From NCBI GenBank assembly GCA_965243185.1, contig OZ251531.1, positions 1,922,001 to 1,986,000 of the forward strand: DNA of 64,000 nt. Direction: 5' to 3'. The notes under the pieces are model-generated. The model made no database searches. It was not told where the DNA came from and worked only from the letters and a program-made list of their open reading frames with translations. Source of the DNA: CBDBCU01 sp965243185 (GTDB lineage Bacteria > Chloroflexota > Dehalococcoidia > Lucifugimonadales > UBA3495). The position numbers and the translations under genes were made by a program. This document shows, piece after piece, positions 8,206-17,506 of this stretch. Positions within the stretch are counted from its first letter, which is position 1, and each line of letters begins with the position of its first letter.

Positions 8206-11200
8206 ATGGTTACGATGGAACACATTGATTATGCCGACCCCAAGTATCGCAACGCTGCCGGGGAAATCCTGCGGCGGCACGATAACTTCGAGGCCGAAGC
8301 CAACATTACCAGCGCCATCCGCAACTTCCTGACCGGAACGGGCTTGGTCAAAGACGCGGAAATTGTCGAGGAAAATCCGCCGGCAACTACGGCCCGCCGC
8401 CACGCGGTGGACTTGACGGCTCTGGACACCTTTATTGAGGTGAAGCGGCGGATTGGCACGGCGGGCCGGGGGGAGCCCAACCCGGATTATGTGGAGCAAC
8501 TGGACGATTACTTGGCGCAGTCGGAAAAGCGCGGCCGGGTTCGGATGGGCATTCTCACGGACGGCAAGTATTGGCTGCTGCGCTGGCCGGGCGCCGGGCC
8601 GGTCAGGCTGACCCGCCCCTATTACTTTACTCTGAAAGACGCCGAGAAATGGCATACGCTTTTCGAGTGGCTGCGGGATTACGCCATTGTACCCCTTGAG
8701 GACATCCCGCCGGACCAAGCAGCGATTACGGCTCACTTCGGGCCGCACAATCCCAACTACCAGCGGGACATTGCCGCCCTAAAAACCTTGTACCAGGACA
8801 ATGCCGACCGGGAAACGGTGCGGGTTAAGCGGCGGTTATGGCAAGACCTGCTGCGTACCGCCTTGGGGGAAATTGCTGGCGGCCCGGAGCAGATGGATGA
8901 CCTGTTCCTGCGCCATACTTACCTCAGCGCGGTTGTTGGTATGGTGGTGCAGGCATCTTTTGGCATTGACCTGTTCCAGTTGGCGGACAATGAACCGGAG
9001 GATTTGCTGTACGGACGGCGTTTCCGCAACGATACCGGGCTGCATGGGATTGTGGAGTCGGACTTCTTTGCTTGGCCGGCGGAAATGGGCGGCCGGCCGC
9101 TGCTGCAAACTCTGGCCCGCCGGGTTGCCAAGTTCGACTGGGCGGCGGCGCCGGCCGACATCGGGGCTATTTTCTACCAAACTGTTATCCCCCCGGAGGA
9201 ACGGCGGCAATTGGGGGAATACTATACCCCGGACTGGCTGGCCCGGGCGATGGTGCAAGAACTGGTGACTGACCCGTTGAGCCAACGGGTGTTAGACCCA
9301 GCTTGCGGTTCGGGGACTTTCATTGCCGAGGGGGTAACGCATTTTGTCAACGCCGCGCTGGCCGGGGGAGACACGCCGCGGCTTGACCCCAAGGAAATTC
9401 TCGACCGATTACGAGAGGCAGTCATCGGCATTGACGTGCATCCGGTAGCGGTGCACTTGGCCCGGGCGGCGTGGACGCTGGCGGCCCGGCCGGCGGTGCA
9501 AGCCGCCAGCGATGCCGGGTTCTACAGTTCGATGACCATCCCGGTCTATCTGGGGGATTCCCTGCAACTGCGGTTTCGCACCGGCGACTTGTTCGCTGAG
9601 CATCAGGTAACGATTGAGACGCAGGATGAGGATAACACCCAACTGGTTTTCCCGGTGAGTCTGGTCGAACGCGCCGAAAACTTTGACGCCCTAATCGGGG
9701 AAATTGCCGACTACATCGAGCGCGGCGAGGATCCGCTATTGGCTCTGGTGGACAACCCGATCGCCGATGCCAAAGAGCGGAAAATCATCCAATCTACCAT
9801 TTATGCGCTACAGGAGCTGCATAAGCAGGGGCGCGACCATATTTGGGCTTACTACACGCGCAATATGGTGCGGCCGGTGGCTTTGTCCCGGCGCAAGGTG
9901 GATGTGGTTATCGGCAATCCGCCCTGGATTAACTATAACCAGACTGCCGATGTGCTGCGGGTGGAACTGGAGAAGCTGAGCAAGGAACACTACGGCATCT
10001 GGGCCGGCGGCCGCTACGCCAGCAATCAGGACATTGCCGGCTTGTTCTTTACCCGTTGCGTTGACCTGTACCTGAAGCAGCAGGGGGTTATCGGGTTCGT
10101 AATGCCGCACAGTACCTTGCAGAGTGGTCAGCACCGGCGTTGGCGCAGGGGGCGGTGGGAATCCCCGCCGACGGGACGGGGGCAAGCCCGGGCGTCGGAA
10201 TTTACCCTGTCCGTAGAATTCAACCACCGGCGGGCGTGGGACTTGGAACGGCTGGAACCCAACACTTTTTTTCCAGTGGCGGCCTGCGTGGTATTCGCCC
10301 GCTGTACCGGCAACAGCGGCGTCGCCGAACAGTTATCCGATGCGGTGGAAGTCTGGCAGGGAGCGGCCGGTTCCGACCAAGTTACCCGGAGTCTCCGCGG
10401 CATTACCGATACTTCCGTGGGCGCGGTTTCTCCCTACGCCGACCACTCCCGGCAAGGGGCGGCAATACGGCCGCGCCGCTTTTTCTTTGTGCAAGAAACG
10501 GAAAACCCGGCGATTATTGCGGCCGGGCGAACGGTCACCGTCAACCCCCGGCGGGGGAGTCTGGATAAGGCTCCGTGGCGAAATCTGGACTTGACCGCCA
10601 TCAGCAACCAGACCATTGAGGAATCCCATCTCTTTGAGGTTCACTTGGGCGAGACGGTAGCGCCCTATGTTGCCTTGACGCCGCTGCAAACTTTGCTGCC
10701 GTTTCGTCAGGGAGAATATGCTATTCCTGCCGATGAAAACGGCCCGGGCGGTATCAGCTTGGCGGGACTGGAATACCGGATGCGGGAGCGCTGGCGGACC
10801 ATCAGCCGTTGGTGGGAGGAAAACAAGGCTCCGGTCAACCGGCTGAACTTGTTGGGGCAGATAAATTATCTCAACAAGCTGTCGTCCCAACTGAACTGGC
10901 AACGGGAGCATTCCGACCGCTCGATCCGGGTATTACAGACCGCGGCCGGTCAACCGATTGCGGCAATACTGTCGGATGACGCCGTTCTGGTGGACGAAAC
11001 CTTATACTGGATTACCTGCAAAGATTTGGATGAGGCCAACTACTTGCTGGCAATCATCAACAGCGATGCCTTGGCAGCGGCGGTCAATCAATACACGGTG
11101 CCCAACTGGGCCGGCAACACGCGAAACTTGCACAAGCATTTGTGGAAGCTGTCCATACCGGAGTTTGACGCCCGGCAGAAGCTGCACATGGTTATTGCCA

Positions 11201-11613
11201 AAGTTGGGGAGCGGGCGGCGGCTGGGGCGGCGGCGAAGTTGGCGGAGGTGCGGGAACAGCGGGGGGACGAGGTGGGCGTGACTATCATCCGGCGGGAGCT
11301 GCGGGCTTGGCTGCGGGCGTCGGCGGAGGGGAAGGAGGTCGAGGCGGCAGTGGCGGCTTTGCTGGGGCAAGGGGTGGATTTTCGGGGGACGATTACTATT
11401 GAGGAGGGCAAGCGTTTCGGCAAGCCGTGCATTCGCGGCATTCGGATGACGGCAATGGATGTGATGGAGTATCTGGCCGGGGGGGAGACTTGGGCGGAGT
11501 TTCTGGAGGATTTTGACAATCTGACCGAGGCGGATTTATACGCCTGCTTGTCCTTTGCGGCGGCGGAGCAGATGGATGATGACTACAGTCGGCTCCGTTA
11601 TGCTGTTATTTAA
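8206..11613 (+). CDS. Type IIG restriction-modification enzyme with C-terminal DUF433 antitoxin-like domain
   Basis: One 1135-residue chain appears to hold nuclease, methylase and specificity parts. Near residues 70-85, DLTALDTFIEVKRR fits a PD-(D/E)XK nuclease core. The N6-adenine methylase domain has motif I DPACGSGTF at about 364-372 and motif IV NPPW at about 571-574. The region from 720 to 1000 is probably the target-recognition part. From about 1057 to the end, TITIEEGKRFGKPCIRGIR and MTAMDVMEYLAGG are the signature of DUF433, normally a free antitoxin. The frame is open across the junction. The DUF5615 toxin-like gene overlaps its last 14 nt, so the antitoxin function probably survives within the fusion. 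An internal GTG at 11374 could also make a free antitoxin. Confidence 0.85.
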   Translation: MVTMEHIDYADPKYRNAAGEILRRHDNFEAEANITSAIRNFLTGTGLVKDAEIVEENPPATTARRHAVDLTALDTFIEVKRRIGTAGRGEPNPDYVEQLDDYLAQSEKRGRVRMGILTDGKYWLLRWPGAGPVRLTRPYYFTLKDAEKWHTLFEWLRDYAIVPLEDIPPDQAAITAHFGPHNPNYQRDIAALKTLYQDNADRETVRVKRRLWQDLLRTALGEIAGGPEQMDDLFLRHTYLSAVVGMVVQASFGIDLFQLADNEPEDLLYGRRFRNDTGLHGIVESDFFAWPAEMGGRPLLQTLARRVAKFDWAAAPADIGAIFYQTVIPPEERRQLGEYYTPDWLARAMVQELVTDPLSQRVLDPACGSGTFIAEGVTHFVNAALAGGDTPRLDPKEILDRLREAVIGIDVHPVAVHLARAAWTLAARPAVQAASDAGFYSSMTIPVYLGDSLQLRFRTGDLFAEHQVTIETQDEDNTQLVFPVSLVERAENFDALIGEIADYIERGEDPLLALVDNPIADAKERKIIQSTIYALQELHKQGRDHIWAYYTRNMVRPVALSRRKVDVVIGNPPWINYNQTADVLRVELEKLSKEHYGIWAGGRYASNQDIAGLFFTRCVDLYLKQQGVIGFVMPHSTLQSGQHRRWRRGRWESPPTGRGQARASEFTLSVEFNHRRAWDLERLEPNTFFPVAACVVFARCTGNSGVAEQLSDAVEVWQGAAGSDQVTRSLRGITDTSVGAVSPYADHSRQGAAIRPRRFFFVQETENPAIIAAGRTVTVNPRRGSLDKAPWRNLDLTAISNQTIEESHLFEVHLGETVAPYVALTPLQTLLPFRQGEYAIPADENGPGGISLAGLEYRMRERWRTISRWWEENKAPVNRLNLLGQINYLNKLSSQLNWQREHSDRSIRVLQTAAGQPIAAILSDDAVLVDETLYWITCKDLDEANYLLAIINSDALAAAVNQYTVPNWAGNTRNLHKHLWKLSIPEFDARQKLHMVIAKVGERAAAGAAAKLAEVREQRGDEVGVTIIRRELRAWLRASAEGKEVEAAVAALLGQGVDFRGTITIEEGKRFGKPCIRGIRMTAMDVMEYLAGGETWAEFLEDFDNLTEADLYACLSFAAAEQMDDDYSRLRYAVI

Positions 11614-11929
11614 CCAGAACTTGCCGCCGAGCCTGCCGCGGCGGTTGGCGGACTTGTATCCGGGGTCGATTCATGTCCGAAGCGTCAATCTGGCGGTGGG
11701 CGAGGATAACCCGATTTGGGATTATGCTAAAGACCGGGGATTGGTCATCGTAACCAAGGATACGGATTATCGGGAGATGAGCGGGCGGTTGGGGCCGCCG
11801 CCCAAGGTGGTGTTGGTACGCTTGGGCAATTGCACCCGGGCGGCGGTGGTGTCGCTGCTGCGGGAACGGTATGGGGAGGTTGTGGACTGGTATCGGGATG
11901 ATAGCAGGGGGCTGCTGGAGTTGCCTTGA
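11600..11929 (+). CDS. DUF5615 PIN-like toxin
   Basis: The protein of 109 residues starts at ATG 11600, inside the end of the restriction-modification gene; a longer reading from 11555 has no support. It matches the DUF5615 (Mut7-C/PIN-like) family: LLFNQNLPPSLPRRL, PGSIHVRSVNL, NPIWDYAKDRGLVIVTKDTD, and PPKVVLVRLGNCT. These are the predicted RNase partners of DUF433 antitoxins. One deviation matters: the first acidic residue of the active site, usually LLFDxNL, is Asn here (AAC instead of GAC), so the nuclease may be weak or dead. Confidence 0.85.
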   Translation: MLLFNQNLPPSLPRRLADLYPGSIHVRSVNLAVGEDNPIWDYAKDRGLVIVTKDTDYREMSGRLGPPPKVVLVRLGNCTRAAVVSLLRERYGEVVDWYRDDSRGLLELP

Positions 11930-12006
11930 AGGGTTGTCGGCCGCTTTATTCGGGTCGGCGCGGCGGGGCGGGAATAAATCAAAGTTTGGTTAGAGAGGTG
12001 GGAGTT

Positions 12007-13191
12007 ATGCAGTGGGCTTCGGCGATTTCCGAACAGGCGGCTTTGGAGCCGGCAGTGGCCGAGTGCGCCGCTACCGTACGGCGGCAATTGGCTGGCGCGG
12101 CGCCGGATTTGGCGGTGGCTTTTGTTTCGCCGCATTACCGGGAACATTACGCCGCTCTGCCGGGATTGGTACGGGAGCAGTTGGCGGGGGCTTTGTTGCT
12201 GGGCTGTTCCGGCGGGGGAATTATCGGCGGCGGGCAGGAAGTGGAGCAGCGGGCGGCGGTGTCGATTACGGCGGCGGTACTGCCGGAGGTTACTTTGACG
12301 CCCTTTCATCTGGAGGGCAATGGGCTGCCGGATTTGGATGCCGGGCCGCAGGCGTGGGAGGAGTTAATCGGGGTCAGCGCGGGGGATAATCCGCAGTTTG
12401 TGGCGTTGGCGGATCCGTTTTCTTTCCCGGCGCAGAACTTGATAATGGGGCTGGATTTTGCCTACAGCGCGGCGGCTAAAATCGGGGGGTTGGCCAGCGG
12501 CGGGTCGGAGCCGGGCGGCAATGGGATGTTTCTGGGGGAGCGGGCGTATCCGTCCGGGGCGGTGGGCGTGGCGATGCACGGGAATATCGCGGTGGATACG
12601 GTGGTGGCGCAGGGCTGCCGTCCCATCGGCCGGGCGATGCGGATTACGCAGAGCAGCCGCAATATGCTGGAGGGTCTGGACGGGGAGACGCCGTTGACGG
12701 CGCTGCGGGGGCTGTTTCCGACTTTGCCGCCGCGGGATCAGGAGTTGCTGCGGCATTCGCTGTTTCTGGGGGTGGTGATGGACGAGTTTCTGGATGCGCC
12801 GCAGCAGGGGGATTTTCTGATCCGCAATGTGATGGGGATGGATGACCGCAGCGGGGCGTTGGCGATTGGGGAGATGCTGAAGGAGGGGCAGTTGGTGCAG
12901 TTTCATCTGCGGGATGCGGAGACTTCGGCGCAGGATTTGACAGCGGTGTTGGAGCGTTATGCCGGGGAGAATCGGGAGAATAGGGTGCATGGGGCGCTGC
13001 TGTTTTCCTGCCTGGGACGGGGGCAGTATCTTTATGGGCGGGCTAACCACGATACGGATCTTTTTCGGGACAAGTTGGGGGCGGCGCCGCTGGGCGGCTT
13101 TTTCTGCAATGGGGAGATTGGGCCGGTGGGCGGGGTGACTTTCCTGCATGGCTATACCAGTTCTTTCGGGATTTTCCGGCCGCGGTACTGA
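12007..13191 (+). CDS. FIST-domain sensory protein
   Basis: The 394-residue protein carries FIST_N and FIST_C domains, a predicted sensor module for small ligands that often partners with signalling proteins. Typical features are ALLLGCSGGGIIGGGQEVE near residues 60-80, FSFPAQNLIMGLDFAYSAA in the middle, and the C-terminal GALLFSCLGRG with GGFFCNGEIGPVGG. The start is ATG 12007, preceded by GAGAGGTGGGAG; the frame is open further upstream but without a ribosome site. No kinase or methyl-accepting protein lies next to it. It follows the DUF5615 gene after about 77 nt. Confidence 0.85.
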   Translation: MQWASAISEQAALEPAVAECAATVRRQLAGAAPDLAVAFVSPHYREHYAALPGLVREQLAGALLLGCSGGGIIGGGQEVEQRAAVSITAAVLPEVTLTPFHLEGNGLPDLDAGPQAWEELIGVSAGDNPQFVALADPFSFPAQNLIMGLDFAYSAAAKIGGLASGGSEPGGNGMFLGERAYPSGAVGVAMHGNIAVDTVVAQGCRPIGRAMRITQSSRNMLEGLDGETPLTALRGLFPTLPPRDQELLRHSLFLGVVMDEFLDAPQQGDFLIRNVMGMDDRSGALAIGEMLKEGQLVQFHLRDAETSAQDLTAVLERYAGENRENRVHGALLFSCLGRGQYLYGRANHDTDLFRDKLGAAPLGGFFCNGEIGPVGGVTFLHGYTSSFGIFRPRY

Positions 13192-13299
13192 AAGCGGGGG
13201 CATAGGGGTCTGAGTACGGGGTGTAGCCGGGGCGGCGCCTCCTGGGGCTGCCCCGGCGGGTGAGTTTAGCATTTATCAGCATTGGGGTAGGGGGCGCCG

Positions 13300-13329
13300 G
13301 GGCGGAACTTCTGGCCGGAAGTTCCGCCC
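13300..13329. terminator. Strong hairpin downstream of the FIST gene
   Basis: A perfect 12-bp stem (13300-13311 with 13318-13329) closes a 6-nt loop. There is no clear U-tract. It lies about 110 nt after the FIST stop codon and may act as a terminator or be a repeat remnant. Confidence 0.4.
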
Positions 13330-13533
13330 TTGCGGGAGGGGGTTGGCAAAGGGGCCATTGGGTTGCCTGCTCCGGGGGGCATCCTGGCTTGCATCCGCCC
13401 GGAGTTTCCCGACCCAGTTGCCTGACGGCAAATGGACCTTGAATTGGTTACTAACGCCGGTTGGTATGGTTGCCATTCCGGCGGGTTGGCCCAGTCCAGC
13501 TACCGTTGGTTGACCGGCCTCCAGTCAACCTAA

Positions 13534-13676
13534 GGCGTGTTCACACTAATTGCCGAGGGCAGGGCAACCCTTGTGGTTGCCCCTACAAAATAACGGATTC
13601 CGGCGGTGGCAAGAGTATGCCCGGCGGGAGTTTGGGCGGTTAATTTCTATCTGAAAATAATTAGTGTGAACACGCC
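13534..13676. mobile_element. MITE with IS5-type ends
   Basis: Perfect 18-bp inverted repeats (13534-13551 and 13659-13676, starting GGCGTGTTCACAC) enclose 107 bp without a gene. CTAA flanks both ends (13530-13533 and 13677-13680), a YTAR-type 4-bp target duplication as in the IS5 family. Inside is a further hairpin (GGCAACC..GGTTGCC near 13563-13581). Related single ends occur at 31740-31800. Confidence 0.82.
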
Positions 13677-13722
13677 CTAATAACTCCAGTCGGTTCCGTT
13701 TGATTTTAGTGTTTGGGCAATT

Positions 13723-14220
13723 TTAGTTATCGCGCAACCACACATTGACTTTGGCCGGTGTATAGCCGCTGGCTGATTTGCGGGCAGTACGTCGTTCTTG
13801 GCAGACAGGCGGCGCGCCGAGCAAGGTTATTCCGGGCTTTAGGGAAACCCGAAACTCCGGCTCCTCAATAGCCGAAATCCGCTTGTGCTGCAATTGCTCT
13901 ACTGGATTAACGGCTTTGCCCCGTACCACATCCACCCCCTCGGTATAGGGAAACTTGACCTTTGCCCGCACTGCCGGCGGTTCTCTGCCCGCTCCTTCAT
14001 GGTCGCGGGAATGATTATAGGTAAGCGCCCACCCGTCCAGATAACGCTGCCCCGACTCCAGAGTATCCAATCCCCGTAGGGTTTTGGTACGGGCGCGGTA
14101 AGAGCCTTGCAGCCATTCCGACCGGTTATTGTCCTTCGCCGACCTGCTGGGCTGGTAGCCCTCGGCTATTTCGCACCAAGCGTTTAACTTCCCAAGATAC
14201 TCGTGCGGAGATAGAAATAG
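13723..14220 (-). pseudogene. Transposase remnant, 5'-truncated
   Basis: The frame has no proper start: it is open from a stop at 14221-14223 and has only a chance TTG at 14070. It reads like the C-terminal third of a DDE transposase: CEIAEGYQPSRSAKDNNRSE, then QRYLDGWALTYNHSRDHEG and PPAVRAKVKFPY. The catalytic N-terminal part is absent. It lies between the MITE and the type III restriction genes, which is consistent with repeated insertion into this island. Confidence 0.6.
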
Positions 14221-14240
14221 CTACCGAAGGAATTCAATCG

Positions 14241-17200
14241 TTAGCCAGCTTCCATTGCGACCCGGAAAATTCTTTCCAAGTAATCATACTCGCTATCCCC
14301 TTCCCGAAACAGGATGTGTTTAGCGGCAAAGTCCTTGCGGCTCCAGCGACCGTTTTCGTAGTGTTGCCGCAATTCTTGGTAGGAGGTGGTGGAGATGAGG
14401 TAAGCGTCCAGTTCCACCGCCGCCGCATTGCCGGAGCGTTGGGCAATATCCGCCGCCAGTTGCGGCAGTTGGGCGTACAGCTGCGCTTTTTCGTCGTGGT
14501 CGTAAGCTTTGGCGTGGCGCATACCGTGGGGTTCGATAAAGACGATGCGCTGTTTATCAGTGGTCTTGACCCACAGGATGAAGTCCGGGAAAAAGCCGCT
14601 GTCAGTGTAGAAACCGACGCCGCGGCCGCGGCTTTGATTCCGCAGCAGGAATACCTCGGCGTCGGGCGGCAGTCGATGCCGTTTCTGTTCCCAAAACTCC
14701 CGCAAGTCTTGGACAAAATCCTGCTCCCCATCGTTCAGCCCCGGCGGCGACAGGGTTATATCCCGTCCTGGCTTTATCAGCAGGGGTTGATACAAGTGAC
14801 GGTCGAAATGAATGCGCGGCAGGGGGGAGGCGCCGTCCTGGTGGTAGAGGGCATTGCAGTCGTCGAGCAGACTTTTAATCTGCCGGGCTAGTTCATTGCG
14901 ATTTTCCCCGGAGGCCCGCACTTGATATTGGCCGTTGCCGGTTGCGGCGGCGTTAAACTGAAAGTTGGGGTCGGCTGCATCCAGGGGCTTATAGACCAGG
15001 CGTTGGCTTTCCCACGCCATCCGCCGTTGCCGATACAAGGCGTCGACATATTTTTGCAGGATGGCGGTGACCGCCGCTTGCAGCTGTTGGCGTTCCGCCC
15101 AACTGCCGGGTTGGGCTAATCCGGCCGCGCCGACCAACCGGTACACGAGGTTATCCGGCGGCTGATGGGCTTCCAGCAGCGGCCGCAGGTTTTGCGGGGG
15201 GATGACCAGATTGCGATAGCCCTGGCCTTCCTTATAGGTGAGGAGATTCCGATAAAGGGCGTCCCAATCCACCAGGTCGAGGCTTTCCGGGGGAATAGCC
15301 ACTGCCTGCCCGGCGGCGGCGGTTCCCGCTGACAATTCGCCGGGGCCGCTGTGGAGTTCCTGTACGGTAGCCGACAAATCGACCAGCACTGGCGTGGTTA
15401 CTACCTCCGGGTGATTCGCCAGGGTCAGCACTGCGTCGGCGGCAAAATCCGCCTTTCCGTCCGGCCGGGGGATGACCAATCCCCGGTTCAGGAATTCCGT
15501 ATTAGCGGAGATGGGAATTTCCAGTTCAGTTCCTTCGTTGATGCCTTCGTTTTCCAGGTATTCCCGGAACTTGCCCATATAGTTGGCGCGGAGGGCAAAG
15601 ATGTTGAGGGTTTCGAGTAGTCGCAGTTGCTTGGGATGGCCGCCGGGCGGAGCGTTGTCGGAGTTGCTGCGTTTCAGGGAGCGTTCCCGGCCGCGCAGGC
15701 GTACGCCCCGGCCAAAGAGCTGGATGATTTGAGAGCCTTCGCTTTGGCCGATGTTCAACAAGCCCATATTGGCGACGCGCCAGGAGTTCCAGCCTTCCAT
15801 AAACTTGCGGGAGCCGACCAGCACATTCACCGGGGTATCCGGGCGGTTTATTTCGTAGAACAGGGAGCGGGCGGCGATAAAATCATCCTCGAGGGCGATG
15901 CCGGTGTCAATTCCGGCCACCAAGGTTTTGAATTTGGGGGTGTCGCCGATGTAGATGACGCCAAAGCAGAGGGCAGACCCGGCGGCTTTCAAGCCCAATT
16001 CACTGGTGCTGCCGCGCAAGTCGCTGATTACCAGGCCGCCGGGGCGGTCGCTGTGCAGGGTCAAGGCGAGCAAATCGTGGTATAGGGTTTTCGCATCCCG
16101 GCCGGACGCGGCCAGCCAGGAAAACTGTTCGGCGAACTGATCCTGACCGTCGTCCCGGATGAACCCGGATTTGCCTTGCAGCAGTTGGGCGATGCTGGCA
16201 ATCGCCCAATCCGGTTTAGACAAAACCCGGTGCAGGAAGCGGCAGACCAGCAGAACATCGCTGCGAAAGGCTTGTTCGCTTTTGCCGTCGCTGCTGACTT
16301 TGCGGAGCCGGCGGCGACGCTGCCGCCGACACAGAGCCACAGGGGACGCTCCAGATTGTAGCCGGCCAGGGCTGCTTGGTGGTCGGCGTAGTAGCGTTGC
16401 TGCTGGTAAAAGGAGAGCAAGTTAGCCAGCAGCAAAAGGTCGGTGTTGTCGGCGGTGGTTTCCTGGGTCAAGTTGAGGATGCGGAAATCCTTGCCGTAGC
16501 CATCGTGGTAGAAGTGGCGATAGGAGTAGTCAAAGGCGATGGCTTTGCCGTATTCAGCCCACAGTTCGGGGTTGTCGGCGGCGGCCAGGGCCTGCCCAAA
16601 GGTTGCGCTGTACTCGAAGGTGAACCCGGTAGCGCCGAGGACGTCGCGCACCGACTTCCAGACCCGGGCCTCTCTGCCGGCGCCTTTGTGGCCTTCGTCC
16701 ACGAAAATCAGGTTGTCGGCGCCAAAAGCGGCCGCCGGCACCCTTTGCCCTTCGCCGGCCTTGTCCAAGACGACCTTGGTAATTTCGGTAATCCGCACCG
16801 GGTTGCGTTCCGGGACCAACCCGCCATCGGCTTTGGGGGCAAAACGGACCGCCGGGATGTTTGAGGCCGCCAGTTCCTCAAGGTGCTGGCGGCTCAAGCC
16901 TTCGTTGGGGGTGAGCAGCAGGATGTTGTTAGGCTGGGGCTGGCCGGGCTGATGCTTTTGGCGGTAGTGGAGAAACTGGCGATAGTTCAAGTGGAGCAGC
17001 AGGGTTTTGCCGCTGCCGGTCGCCATCCAGAAAGCCAGTTTGGAGAGGTCGGCGGTAGCATAGAGCGGCCAATGTTCGGCCGGCGGCAGCCCGGCATTAT
17101 GTTCAGCGGCCAAAGCGTTCAGTTCGGCGCAAAGCCCTTCCCGGTCGGCAAACCAGCGGTCCAGATAGATTTCGGCGTAGAGGGCGGCCAGGTACTGGAA

Positions 17201-17506
17201 GTAGCGCAGGGTGAGATAGTCGCCGCGCCGGGCCCCGGCGTTGATAAATTGCAAGTGCTGCCGCAGGTTGGCGTCATAGGCGCCCAGCTGCTCCATCGGG
17301 ATTAGCGGCCGCCGGTTCCGGGCTTCCAGGTGCTGGAGGATGTAGCTCCGTCCCGAATCGTCAAAGCCCTCGCGGACGGCTTGCAAGTCCGCCAGCAGGT
17401 CCTCAGTGCGGTCATAGCCCAACTGCCGGTTCAGCCAAGCCAGCAGGGAAAGCCGCCGCTCGAGACGGACATAGCCGGGGCCACGGCGGGCCGGGGATTT
17501 CGGCAT
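14241..17506 (-). pseudogene. res: Type III restriction enzyme Res subunit (DEAD helicase-nuclease), frameshifted
   Basis: Two overlapping frames (17506 to about 16300, then to 14241) form one protein of about 1090 residues. The first holds the helicase motifs ATGSGKT near residue 165, FVDEGH near 265 and EYSATFGQAL. The second continues with SSDGKSEQAFRSDVLLVCRF, VGSRKFMEGWNSWRV and the motif VI QLFGRGVR. The C-terminus has FFPDFILWVKTTDKQRIVFI followed by EPHGM, the nuclease site, but with EPH where PD-(D/E)XK enzymes have ExK. The frames meet near 16300-16310, and one missing base would explain the break. The ATG follows directly on the mod stop (TAGATG), so the two are coupled. Confidence 0.8.

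Larger units (their letters stand above)
13192..13722. other. Non-coding stretch between the FIST gene and the transposase remnant
   Basis: No supported gene. It contains a strong hairpin at 13300-13329 and a 143-bp MITE at 13534-13676. The small reading frames here are not backed by ribosome sites or recognisable sequence. Confidence 0.6.
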
